In this document: one piece after another, positions 18,312 through 28,400 of the stretch
Position numbering within the stretch: the first letter of the stretch is position 1
How the letters are laid out: each line of letters starts with the position of its first letter
Source of the DNA: Mucilaginibacter sp.
GTDB lineage: Bacteria; Bacteroidota; Bacteroidia; Sphingobacteriales; Sphingobacteriaceae
Direction: 5' to 3'
DNA length: 64,000 bases
NCBI RefSeq assembly: GCF_028288185.1
Contig: NZ_JAQBOF010000040.1
Span: 186,001-250,000, forward strand
Translations under genes and position numbers: made by a program
Notes under the pieces: generated by a model
Told to the model about the DNA's origin: nothing
The model's input: only the letters and a program-made list of their open reading frames with translations
Databases searched by the model: none

Positions 18312-19499
18312 ATGAACAGGTTCAATATTTTCTTTGTAGCAGTATTTACACTTACATCGACTTTAGGTTACGGCCAAACAGACGGTGTACAGTTTAAGAA
18401 GCATATATTAACTAACGACTTTATTTCTGAAGGGGTAACGGTAGGTGATGTTAACAGGGATGGAAAGATGGATATTATAGCCGGCCTATACTGGTTTGAG
18501 GCACCTGATTGGAAACGCCATGAAATTGCACCGGGTAAAATATATAATCCGGGTAAAGACTACTGCACCTCGTTTTTAAATTGCGGTATGGATGTTAATC
18601 AGGATGGGTGGGTTGACCAGGTAATAATAGGTTTCCCCGGTACGCCCGCTTTTTGGTATGAGAATCCAAAAAATAAAGGAGGGTACTGGAAAAAACACGA
18701 CATTATGAATAATGTGGGTGTGGGTAATGAATCACCAAATTTTGTTGATGTTGACGGGGATGGCCGTATAGATATACTTTGTGCGGATGTTGATGCCAAA
18801 CAGATAGTTTGGTTGAGCCCGCCGGTTAAAAAAGGCGATACCGTATGGACACGATACCCCATTAGCGCAACTAAAGCACCCGGAACAGATAAATTCTCGC
18901 ATGGCCTGGGCTTAGGCGACATTAATGGTGATGGCCGGGCGGATATTATTATAAAAAGTGGCTGGTTTGAGGCTCCTGTTGACAGAAAACAACCTGACTG
19001 GACTCTCCACCCGGCAGACTTTGGCGAAGATTGCTCTGAAATGTATGCTTATGATGTGAATGGGGATGGCTATAATGATGTGATCAGCGCATCGGCACAT
19101 AAATATGGTATTTGGTGGCATGAGCAGGTTAGGGACGCGCAAGGAAATGTTACCTGGAAGCTTCATGAGATTAGTAAAGCATTTTCTGAAACACATGGAT
19201 TAGCATTGACAGACATGAATGGAGACGGAGCTTTAGACCTGATAACCGGTAAACGCTGGTTTGCACATAACGATACTAATACAGACCCGGGATCGCATGA
19301 ACCGGCCGTTTTGTACTGGTTTGAATTTAAGCCGGGTAAAGACCCCTCATGGATAGCGCACGAAATTGATAACGAATCAGGCGTAGGCCTGCATGTGGTT
19401 ATACAGGATATGAACAAGGACAAAATGAAAGATATTGTTATCGGGAATAAAAAAGGGGTGTTCTATTTCGAAAATATGATGAAAAAGAAAAAGAGTTAG
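18312..19499 (+). CDS. Secreted FG-GAP/VCBS repeat protein
   Basis: The 395-aa protein has a signal peptide (FNIFFVAVFTLTSTLGYGQ) and six FG-GAP/VCBS blades with Ca-binding D-x-N-x-D-G-x-x-D loops: VGDVNRDGKMDII, DVDGDGRIDIL, GDINGDGRADII, YDVNGDGYNDVI, TDMNGDGALDLI and QDMNKDKMKDIV. This builds an integrin-like beta-propeller for ligand binding or structure rather than catalysis. It starts 21 bp after the haem-propeller lipoprotein and is probably its exported partner. A short GC-rich inverted repeat CCCGGC/GCCGGG follows the stop (19500-19526) but lacks a U-run. Confidence 0.85.
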   Translation: MNRFNIFFVAVFTLTSTLGYGQTDGVQFKKHILTNDFISEGVTVGDVNRDGKMDIIAGLYWFEAPDWKRHEIAPGKIYNPGKDYCTSFLNCGMDVNQDGWVDQVIIGFPGTPAFWYENPKNKGGYWKKHDIMNNVGVGNESPNFVDVDGDGRIDILCADVDAKQIVWLSPPVKKGDTVWTRYPISATKAPGTDKFSHGLGLGDINGDGRADIIIKSGWFEAPVDRKQPDWTLHPADFGEDCSEMYAYDVNGDGYNDVISASAHKYGIWWHEQVRDAQGNVTWKLHEISKAFSETHGLALTDMNGDGALDLITGKRWFAHNDTNTDPGSHEPAVLYWFEFKPGKDPSWIAHEIDNESGVGLHVVIQDMNKDKMKDIVIGNKKGVFYFENMMKKKKS

Positions 19500-19594
19500 C
19501 CCGGCCAGATAGATACTTTTGCCGGGTGATTGAAGGTAGTTACTAATACTTTATCATTAACACTTACCTTATATTAATTACCTTATTGCGATAG

Positions 19595-22500
19595 TTAAAA
19601 GGTTAAACTAAAATTAATATATGGATAAAAACCTTCTTTGGAGTACCCTCCCTTAACCTGAAACAGCGCCATATCTGACGGTGAAAAATACATGCCGCCC
19701 CCAAAACCGTTATGCCATTCGGTTGAATGTTCACCCTTTACCCATACGCGCCCTATATCATATGCCGCTGTAAAGCCAAACTGCCCCGGTGTGATATATG
19801 GGAAAAAGTCGCTTAGCTTTATTCTTGCGTCTAAATTATTGTACATCATTTGCTGGCCTGCAAACCGATTTTGTTTGAAGCCGATCAGATTGTTTTCGCC
19901 CCCTAAAAACATGGATTGATAAAAGGCAGTTTGCCCAAAAGTGATACCGCCACCAAGCCGCTCAGATATAACAAAGTTTGATTTGGTATCAACACTTTTA
20001 TATAAAATTGCTTCAGGAATGGCCTGAAAAAAAGTACGCGCCGAACTGCCTAAACCTGCATAAGCTTGTATTCGCACGTTTACGTAAACTCCCCAATCTG
20101 TAAGCGCCTTGTTATTGCGTTTATCATTTATATAAGTAACTACAAGCCCTAAATGCATTTTGTTTTTATTGATAGTGGTACTATCGTAAGAATGGATAAG
20201 ACTGGTATTACCGGTAAGATGCAGATTATTGTTGATGATGGAATTATAGTATTGTACAGACGGGCCTATTCTTAAACTGGTAGTACCGGCCAGGTTTTGA
20301 AAGCGTAAGGTCGCATCGGCAGTATAATAGCCAAAGCGGGCCCGGTAATAGTCCTGGTACTGGCCGGTTTTATTAAAAGGGGTTTGATTACCCAATCCAA
20401 AGAAATTTATAACGTTAGGGAAATAGGCTTTTACCGCAATTTCGGCATCGGCTTTATCAATTGCGTTACTCCAATCGCCAGTGTAACTAAAACGAGTTGA
20501 CCGTGTGCCAAACGCCCTGCCAAGAATAACTTGCTGCGAACTACCCGGATCTTTCCGAAACCCCTCGTGAACATATTTAAAGCCGGCATCGGCATATAAC
20601 CCGTCATCAATATTATACCCCATTTTTAATAGCGGTATCACCGTATGATATAAATTGGTAGGTATATAAGCTACGTTTGATGTGTCGTTAGATATATGTT
20701 TATCAATCAGGCCTTGCGCGGCACCTGTAAAAGTAGCAGAGTTAACTTTTTCATAAACATTTACCGTTCGGCTTGCATTCACAATATTATACTGTTTATG
20801 GCCGTTACCGCCAATTATTCTAACTTTAATGTGCGATATTTTTTTATCTACAAAAACACTGTCGTCACCCTTTGAGATATAAAGACGCACTTCTTTAGTG
20901 ACCTTAGGATCAAAGATCCGGGAGAATAAAATATTTTTGCGACTCTTTTCGGCGGATACCGTTGTTTGAATAATTATATTGCCATTAAGGGTATCCCTGA
21001 TGCTGAATTTCTCACTAAGGTCTGTTGCTTTAATATCAACCCGGCGATTAAAAAAACGATAATAGGTTTCGGCGGCGTCAACCAAACTGTTCCGCCTTTT
21101 TTTCATTAGCGCCAGTAGTTCTTTATGCCGTATGCGGTAAATGGCTAATGGCATTTTGCGCAAAGCATTTTCTAATACCTTATCGGTTAGCGCGGCGGCA
21201 AAGGCGCGGGTTACCTGCATCCATTGCTCATGGCCAATTTGGGTCATGAACCTGGTGTTAAGTATATGGTCATTTAGATAAAAATCGTTGATTGATTTAG
21301 AACCTGCATTATAACCCTTTAAATAACGTGCCACCCACTGCCGCGAAGCTATATGGGGTATTAAACCCTGGTTAGTAAAAAACACTTCAGAACGATCATG
21401 CGGAACTGCGGTGAAATATCTTATCCCATTCCTTATTTTGGCTTGCCAGCGCCATTGGTCTTCATGCTCATCCCAATCGCCCAAAAACCAATCGAGCAAG
21501 CGAGCTTTAAAAAATTCTATGCTGTCTATCCGGTTGTTATAATCAGCATTTAGCAACTTTATCATATTGCTTGTATTGATAGAGGTATCGCTACCCGGTT
21601 CGCGCTCATCTATCAGGCATATTTTACCGGCAAACTCTTTTTCGTAAAATCCCAGGTGAGTATCTGGTGCCACCCAGCCAATGGTTGGGGTGGTATGGCT
21701 TACTTTAACAACTGCTGCAAGTTCTGCCGCCATTATTGCGCCATATGGGTATTGGGCAGACATGGCATCGTTTAACCATGCTTTTGCGAAAGTTTGCCTT
21801 AACGCCTGTGGTAACAATATCAAAGGGTATTTTTCAATACTGCTCATGATATAGCTTTTACCCGCTGCGTTTTTTAGCAACAATGATTTTGTTTGGTGAG
21901 TACCGCCATAGCCTACTGGTTTTAACCCGCCCTGGTATTGGTCTATTTTTATAATAGGTAATGTTGCTTTTACCGACCATTCTTTGCGGTAGTTTTCGCC
22001 GTAAAGAATGCGGTGCAGTTTGCCAACATTATTAAAAGATGGATGGGCGGCTATAGTAATGCTGTCTTCTTTAATTACCTGGTCGCTTTTTTCAACCGGG
22101 ATATGCACCTTAATAAATGGGCGATTGTGAGTGAATACTTTTTTAAATACGCTGTCTTTGGCGGTATTAGCAAAATAGGTAAACTTCATGCTTTTGTCTA
22201 TCATCAAGTCTACTGTTACATAGCCAGCCTCTTTTAAAGCGAATAAAGAATGCTTGCCTTTTTTAACAACGGCCTGCTTTGCACCGGCACCACTTACAAC
22301 CTGCATTACACCTCCATCGTTTATAAACTGTAAGCCATGCTCATGGCCCGACACCCGAACAACGTTAGAGTCGATGTTAAAGACTCTATTGATCTCTTGG
22401 ATCATGGTTTTGTATAAGGGGTGGCCATTATCTTCGGGGTTATCAAAAGTGCCACGCAATAGAGGATAAAGCGCACCTAAACCAGGCAGGGGGATATATA

Positions 22501-23200
22501 AACTGCTTTTAACTGATGTTAGCGGGAACAAATAATCCTGCCATATATAGCTGCCACCATGGTGCCCGTAGGTTTCAAACGGGTGATGATCTGCGAGGAT
22601 AATGATCTTGTTTCGGTTCTTATATAATAGTTCTCTAAACCTGTCAATAACCTCATCGTTGGTTTTGCAATCGCAATCTGCATCGGGATTGTCTTTATTG
22701 TAAATATATAACCACCACTCCGAGTCGAAGGCTATTACAACCATGTCATCGTTTATAGTGATTTCAGTAGGGTCAGGGCAGCCTTTTGCAGGTACCAGCT
22801 TTAATAGTGAATCTTTTTGCTCCATTAAATACTCGCCCTCTCTTTTTATTTTTGCCAGCCCCTTTGGCCCCATGCGGTCCCAATCATGATTGCCGGGAAT
22901 AAAATATACGGGCGCGCCTGCCGCACGCATTGGTTTATATTGTTGTTGAAGTATTTTTTTTGTCCCTTCTTCTTCTTTACTACCGGGCAGCCCCATACCT
23001 ATTGGATAGATGTTATCACCCAGGTATAATACCGAAGTTTTGCCTTTTAAAACGTTCCCGGCAGCGCTTTGCAGCACCCCGTTTTGTTGTTTGCCGAGTT
23101 CGCCGGCATCACCAATTAATATAATACGGTATCGTACAGAATCTTGCGCGTGAGTTATAAGTGCGGCAAATAATAAGGATAGTAAAAAAAGCTTTTTCAT
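19595..23200 (-). CDS. Metallophosphoesterase fused to an outer-membrane beta-barrel
   Basis: The 1201-aa protein has a signal peptide (LFLLSLLFAALITHAQ). Residues about 25-340 are a calcineurin-like phosphoesterase with all metal motifs: GDAGELG, YLGDNIYP, GNHDWD, ILADHHPFETYGHHGG and VSGHEHGLQF. The middle (about 400-850) is unrecognised and has many aromatic and basic residues. The C-terminal 300-350 residues read as strands of an Omp85/TamA-like surface-antigen barrel (FVISERLGGGITFGQ, MFLGGENNLIGFKQNRFAG) and end in YINFSLTF, the usual outer-membrane C-terminal Phe. It is probably a surface or periplasmic phosphatase tethered by its own barrel. It is read in the same direction as the kinase operon, 112 bp downstream of the last kinase gene. 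Confidence 0.8.
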   Translation of the reverse strand: MKKLFLLSLLFAALITHAQDSVRYRIILIGDAGELGKQQNGVLQSAAGNVLKGKTSVLYLGDNIYPIGMGLPGSKEEEGTKKILQQQYKPMRAAGAPVYFIPGNHDWDRMGPKGLAKIKREGEYLMEQKDSLLKLVPAKGCPDPTEITINDDMVVIAFDSEWWLYIYNKDNPDADCDCKTNDEVIDRFRELLYKNRNKIIILADHHPFETYGHHGGSYIWQDYLFPLTSVKSSLYIPLPGLGALYPLLRGTFDNPEDNGHPLYKTMIQEINRVFNIDSNVVRVSGHEHGLQFINDGGVMQVVSGAGAKQAVVKKGKHSLFALKEAGYVTVDLMIDKSMKFTYFANTAKDSVFKKVFTHNRPFIKVHIPVEKSDQVIKEDSITIAAHPSFNNVGKLHRILYGENYRKEWSVKATLPIIKIDQYQGGLKPVGYGGTHQTKSLLLKNAAGKSYIMSSIEKYPLILLPQALRQTFAKAWLNDAMSAQYPYGAIMAAELAAVVKVSHTTPTIGWVAPDTHLGFYEKEFAGKICLIDEREPGSDTSINTSNMIKLLNADYNNRIDSIEFFKARLLDWFLGDWDEHEDQWRWQAKIRNGIRYFTAVPHDRSEVFFTNQGLIPHIASRQWVARYLKGYNAGSKSINDFYLNDHILNTRFMTQIGHEQWMQVTRAFAAALTDKVLENALRKMPLAIYRIRHKELLALMKKRRNSLVDAAETYYRFFNRRVDIKATDLSEKFSIRDTLNGNIIIQTTVSAEKSRKNILFSRIFDPKVTKEVRLYISKGDDSVFVDKKISHIKVRIIGGNGHKQYNIVNASRTVNVYEKVNSATFTGAAQGLIDKHISNDTSNVAYIPTNLYHTVIPLLKMGYNIDDGLYADAGFKYVHEGFRKDPGSSQQVILGRAFGTRSTRFSYTGDWSNAIDKADAEIAVKAYFPNVINFFGLGNQTPFNKTGQYQDYYRARFGYYTADATLRFQNLAGTTSLRIGPSVQYYNSIINNNLHLTGNTSLIHSYDSTTINKNKMHLGLVVTYINDKRNNKALTDWGVYVNVRIQAYAGLGSSARTFFQAIPEAILYKSVDTKSNFVISERLGGGITFGQTAFYQSMFLGGENNLIGFKQNRFAGQQMMYNNLDARIKLSDFFPYITPGQFGFTAAYDIGRVWVKGEHSTEWHNGFGGGMYFSPSDMALFQVKGGYSKEGFYPYINFSLTF

Positions 23201-23312
23201 TAATGGTTGTTATCTTTATAAGCAAACTTTAAAATGTTACCCGGCTGCGGCATGTGTCCTTGTTTTGATATGTACAGATTGTTTTGGTCTAATTTATACA
23301 GTAAATAGCGAT

Positions 23313-24605
23313 TTAAAATAGACCAAGAAATTTCTTTTTTTTAGCTTTTCGTTTCTTAACAATTGGAGCCCGTGCTTTTGATTTACGCGCTTTTGCAATG
23401 CTGTCTTTGGTCTGATTAATTGCTGTTGTATTTGGAGGAGTATAACGAAACATAAATGGCACATATGCAGTAGTTGCTTGCGGGCTGGACTGATATACTA
23501 TTTTTTTGGAAGAAAGGCCGTAAACGCTCAAACCAACCAGTATTATTATAAATACAATCCCTCCGTTAAACAATGACCTGGGCACTGTTATGGTTGATTT
23601 TTGCACAAAGAGTGCGGCTTCCTGTAACTGTATCAGTATTGTTTGCAATGTTTCATTTTCGGTTTTTAATGCCACTATATTACTGTCGGTATTACCTGCC
23701 GAAACGCTGTTCTCTACAATTGCGTCTTGCAGGTACATGCCGTTAGCGTAGCGATCCTCGGGCTTTTTTTCAAGACATTTATAAATGATATTTAAAAGCC
23801 AGGCCGGCACTTGCATTTCGTGCTGTTGTTGTGCTGCAGTCCAGTTTTTAGGCAGATTTTCCTTTCGTAAACTTAATAGATCGGGCACCGGAGATTCCAT
23901 GTGCGCGATCATTACCGTATTTCGTGCTGTTTCTCCATTGTCATGCAGCGGGAACGGCACGCTGCCAGCCAATAACTCAAATAATACCACACCAAAACTG
24001 TAAATATCTGTTTGAAAAAGCATTTGGCCCTCATTCTGCTCGGGGGCCATAAATTCTATAGCGCCGGCATGGCGCATACTGCTGCGGCGCTCCTCGTCTG
24101 ACATGATCGACAGGCCAAAATCCAACAACACGTAATTGCCCGTATGAATATTAAATTTAATGTTATTGCTTTTGATATCACCGTGCTTTACGCCTACTTT
24201 ATGGCAATGTGCCAAGGCTCCGGCCAACTGGTCGGCAAGTTTAATGGTTTCTTTTATACTGAAAATTTTCTCGTGCGGTTCAGACAGCAGCTCACACAAA
24301 TCAGGACCTTCTATAAACTCCATTTCTATAAAAGGCAGTGATCCGCTTTCTGTAATGCCCCAGCTTAATATTTTAACCACGTTGGGGTTAGCTACCTCGT
24401 TTACTTTTTTAAGTTTTTCAACCTCGCTTACAAATTTTCTGTAGTTTTTGTCGTCAAGACTCTCGTTAGCAATAGGTGTAGGTAAAAGTTTCACGGCGCT
24501 TAGGATAGGCCCTATGCGCCGGCCTTTATAAACAGAGCCTTGACCACCGGTGCGTAACGCGCCCATGTTCTCCAAGCCTTCCATTATTGTAAACACCTTG
24601 CTCAT
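23313..24605 (-). CDS. Transmembrane Ser/Thr protein kinase 1 (non-RD)
   Basis: The 430-aa protein has a Hanks-type kinase domain (about 10-275): glycine loop RTGGQGSVYKGRR, the ATP Lys in AVKLLP (K39), catalytic loop HGDIKSNN, metal motif LLDFGLS, then EFMAPEQ and TDIYSFGVVLFELLAG. The catalytic loop reads H-G-D instead of H-R-D, so it is a non-RD kinase, expected not to depend on activation-loop phosphorylation. A TM helix lies near 347-367 (GGIVFIIILVGLSVYGL), with a short basic outer tail rich in Lys. It is the last gene of the operon and starts 5 bp after the FHA gene. Its kinase domain is nearly identical to kinase 2 (32122-33447). Confidence 0.92.
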   Translation of the reverse strand: MSKVFTIMEGLENMGALRTGGQGSVYKGRRIGPILSAVKLLPTPIANESLDDKNYRKFVSEVEKLKKVNEVANPNVVKILSWGITESGSLPFIEMEFIEGPDLCELLSEPHEKIFSIKETIKLADQLAGALAHCHKVGVKHGDIKSNNIKFNIHTGNYVLLDFGLSIMSDEERRSSMRHAGAIEFMAPEQNEGQMLFQTDIYSFGVVLFELLAGSVPFPLHDNGETARNTVMIAHMESPVPDLLSLRKENLPKNWTAAQQQHEMQVPAWLLNIIYKCLEKKPEDRYANGMYLQDAIVENSVSAGNTDSNIVALKTENETLQTILIQLQEAALFVQKSTITVPRSLFNGGIVFIIILVGLSVYGLSSKKIVYQSSPQATTAYVPFMFRYTPPNTTAINQTKDSIAKARKSKARAPIVKKRKAKKKKFLGLF

Positions 24606-24610
24606 TTATC

Positions 24611-25399
24611 TTATTTCCTCTTTTTATAACTAAATTCTATCACGGCTGTTTCGCCCAAAATAATTTGGTCACCTTCTGTTAACTGGTGGCCTATTTGGCT
24701 CGAATGCAATTTTACCAGGCTATCATTAGCCACCGACCGTATCTTTACTTTATTACCGGGTGGAATGCCGCCTTCGTCAGCATAAAGCATAAAGCACCCT
24801 TTTTCATTATTCCACTCCAAATGCGCGTGCTGCCGACTGATATATTTGTTGTGTTCATTATTAATGTCGCCGGAGAAAGCTATATGGTTAGTCCTGAAAA
24901 AGCCACCCTCTACTTGTGCCGTTTTTTCGCGGCCGATATTTAACTTGCCATCATCAGATTTGATCTGGTAAACAGATTTTTCGGCCTCACCATTTAATAC
25001 CCTGATATAGGCTGAACCTGATCTTTGGATCACATGATCTTTGGTGCGAATAAACAGCGCCGCGTTAATATCAGCTAATTTTACAGCCTCGGGCGGAAAC
25101 TTTTCATCGAAGTTTACCTCCATTTCCCAATTGTCGGGCAGTCCTATGTCAAAATCATCGGCAATACGTTGCACCTCGTCTTTAAATTTCTCAGGGTCAT
25201 CCTGATATACGGCAGCCTCATACATGTGTTTATCACTACCGCTTGCAGCTATAAAAAGGTTAATGCCTTTGATATTGCGACCCTCGCCGCCCTCAGATTT
25301 TTGAAGATTTTCTTTTATGCCGCGCAACAAAGCATCGCGCACCGCTTTTACATCGCCGGGGCTATCATTATCCTGTCCAAATATTTTGAATATGCTCAT
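24611..25399 (-). CDS. FHA-domain phosphothreonine-binding protein
   Basis: The ORF track starts at 25441, but the ATG at 25399 (MSIFKIFGQDND) lies 4 bp after the preceding stop and is the likely start, giving 262 aa. Residues about 165-258 form an FHA domain with the diagnostic GREK and ISRQHAHLEW (S-R-x-x-H) blocks and a final VIEFSYKK strand, so it should bind phosphothreonine peptides. The first 150 residues are an unrecognised acidic alpha/beta region. It is cytoplasmic. It sits between the RodA-PBP fusion and kinase 1 with gaps of 4 and 5 bp, so it is firmly in the operon and is a natural reader of kinase output, like FhaA/FhaB next to PknB in actinobacteria. That functional comparison is inference. 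Confidence 0.88.
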   Translation of the reverse strand: MSIFKIFGQDNDSPGDVKAVRDALLRGIKENLQKSEGGEGRNIKGINLFIAASGSDKHMYEAAVYQDDPEKFKDEVQRIADDFDIGLPDNWEMEVNFDEKFPPEAVKLADINAALFIRTKDHVIQRSGSAYIRVLNGEAEKSVYQIKSDDGKLNIGREKTAQVEGGFFRTNHIAFSGDINNEHNKYISRQHAHLEWNNEKGCFMLYADEGGIPPGNKVKIRSVANDSLVKLHSSQIGHQLTEGDQIILGETAVIEFSYKKRK

Positions 25400-25403
25400 T
25401 AGT

Positions 25404-28400
25404 TTAATTTGTTGTTGTGTCCGGCACTTGATTTGGCGCATCCATAATTTGCTCCGGTTTGGGCAGATTTAGGTTTTGCGTTTTATCAGGCACAATACTT
25501 TTGATATACCCTTTTTTGATCAGCAACGGAATTATGTGCTTGCCAGCCAGACGTACCGCATCTGCCGATCCTTTGGTCGATTCGATCCTGATACATACAA
25601 CTATGTTGCCTGTACCCTTTGCCATCGGCGCAAAAAATACGTACCATCCATCATTAATGCTTTCTTTTTTCCAAATGCGTTCAGGCGTACCTGTTTTACC
25701 GGCTACACTCAATCCCAGTATTGGCACTTTGGGGGCGCTTTGCTCTATCATAAACTTGGTTATAAGCGCAGCATATTGCGGATCGTTAGCAAGCTTGATA
25801 CTGCCTTTAACGGGCTGCCCGGCATCGCTTACCTTTAATACAAAACGGTTAGCAACCAATTCGCCATTATTTGCAATGCCGGATACCAATCTTGCAACCG
25901 CGGCCGGCGTAGCAATCAGTTCGCCCTGCCCCCAGGCCATGCCCGAAATACCTTTGGCACGCGTGCGGCGTATATTATTTGGGTCGTAACGCGGTTTGGT
26001 ATTAAACTCGGTTTTACGCCAAAAGTCGCGCCATTTTTCTTCCTGTGTGGTATTATCCGGCTGTTTACCATAAAAGTATCCGCCAACGCCATGCAAAAAC
26101 ATTCCGGTTTTTAAATATAAAGTAGCCATGTCTTCCTGCAACTGTTCCTGATTAGCTAACTTAATAAAGTACACATTGTTTGATTTTGCCACAGCTCTTT
26201 CTAACGTTATCACACCTGTTTCATCGGGCTCAATGCCTTTGGTGCGTATACGCTCCCAACTGGCAACCGTAAATTTTTTATCGACAGCGGCTAAACCAAG
26301 CTTGTTGAAGGATGCCATGGTAGTTATTAATTTAGCCGTCGACCCCGGTTGCGTGGCATAGGTAAAGCCCAGATCACTTGTGGTGAGCCATTGCGATAGC
26401 TTGTTTTGCTCGTTAACCGGCATAGTTAACTGGTCCCAGTTGTGGATAGGCGGCAGCGGATAAACTGCTGATGCCAATACATCGCCGGTAGAAGGCAGCA
26501 TAACTACCACCGATACCCTGTTATCATAAAGAGAGGTATCTGTCGCTATTGACTTTTGTATCTTAGTTTGCAGGTCGGCATCTACCGTTAACTTTACATC
26601 ACGGTTGCGGCTTTTAAATTCGGCCACTTTGTTGCTGTTAATACCTGCTATAAGCAACGGCGCCAAGGCGCTGTAATCTTTCTTGCTCACCGACATTTCT
26701 TTTACGCCACGCGGTAAAAACCGGTCTTCTTTAAACCTGTTGGCATGGGTATTATAATTGGCTACAGGCATGTTAAAGCCGCGCAATTCTGCCGCGTGCT
26801 CATACTCGGCAAAGTAACCGTTAGTGCTTCCGTTAAAAACACCGGTATTAACATCGCCCACCCAAAAAAACATTTGTTCTTCAAACGGGTAGTAACGTGT
26901 CAGCCTTTTATGCATTGCCGAGTCCAGGTTATAATTCTGGATGCCCGATGAATCTAACAACCGGCGTTGTTTTTGTATCAGCAGCGGGTTACTGGTGGCC
27001 AGTATCCGGCCATCTCGGTCGTAAAGTGTACCGGCCTGTAGTTTGTTCATTAACACCGCAATGCGAGGATTATAGCTAAACATCCGCGCGCCACTTCTGT
27101 CGGCTACCAACGCGGGTTTTACTATCCATTTGGCATTGATGAATAAATAGCGCGAAACATTTACTGTAAGCAGCAATATGCCTATACAAGCCATTGCCAA
27201 AGCAGGTACAAGATTGTGGTCCTGCTGTTTGGTAATAAAGCTCATTTGTACAGGTGTGCCTTTTACCCGTGATGCTGAAAGTAAAAAACCGGCGGCTATA
27301 AAATTTGCAACCAGAGATGAGCCACCATAACTTTCGAACGGAAGCGAAACACCCGATAATGGCAATGCCCCGGTTGAGCCGCCTGCGATCAGCAAAAATT
27401 GCACAAATGTGCAAATACCTATGCCCGCGCATAAATAAAATAAAAATGGTGTCCCTGTTTGCCGGCCTATAATAATGGACCGGTGCAGGTAAAGCAAAAA
27501 TATCAGGAAGATGCACACAATACCAGTCCATCCAAACTCCTCGCCAATAGAGGGCAATATCATGTCGGTATGTGCTTCGGGGATGGTTTTGGCAAATCCT
27601 TCGCCTACACCTTGGCCGGTTACGCCTCCGCTGGCCATGGCCCAAAGACCGTTGGCTACCTGGTCGCCGCCGTAAACCTCGTTATCCCAGGCGTCCTGCC
27701 ATATAGCTTTTCGTTCAACTAAGCGTTGTACCGGCCCGGGTATCAATTTATCAAGATGCGGTATTTTATCGATGGTTAAAAAGCCCGCTATGATGATCAA
27801 TGCCATAATAGCCGACTCGCTTAACTGTTTCCTTTTGAATGCCGTTATAGTTACCAGCATTATAATAGTGGCTAAAGCAGAAAGCCAAACATTCTTAAAT
27901 ATCCAGGTAATGAGCACATAAAAAATAACCGAGCCTGCCATAAACAGGAAATCGCCCCGCGAAAACGAGAACAGGATGATGAAGGTAAAGCAGATCACCA
28001 TAGCCGGCCCCAGATCGCCCAATATTAAAAACAGGAATAGTGCGACAGCGATGGATATAACCGCGAACGAGAAGAACGAGAACCGCTTTTTAAAACTGGC
28101 GTACTCGCTAATAAAACGCTCGTTAGCGGCAAAAAATCCTGCTAAAAATATGATCACTAAATACTTTACGATCTCGCTCGGTTGAAAACCAAACAGGTTA
28201 ACCTTTACTCCGCTGCCCTCAGGTCCCGAGCCAAAGCGTATGGTTAACGCCAATAAACCAATGGCGATAACTATCCATGGCCAGCCGTTTGCCGCTCTGC
28301 GGTTATTTTTAAAGACTAGTAATCGATAAAGGGTTGAATCGGCTGTGAAGCGGCGCATGTTAAATAAAAGCATGACTATCATACCTGCAAACCCCATTGC

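Noticed and set aside
27076-27645. 189-aa minus-strand ORF
   Set aside because: It is an overlapping frame of the RodA-PBP gene, Arg/Cys/His-rich with no family pattern.
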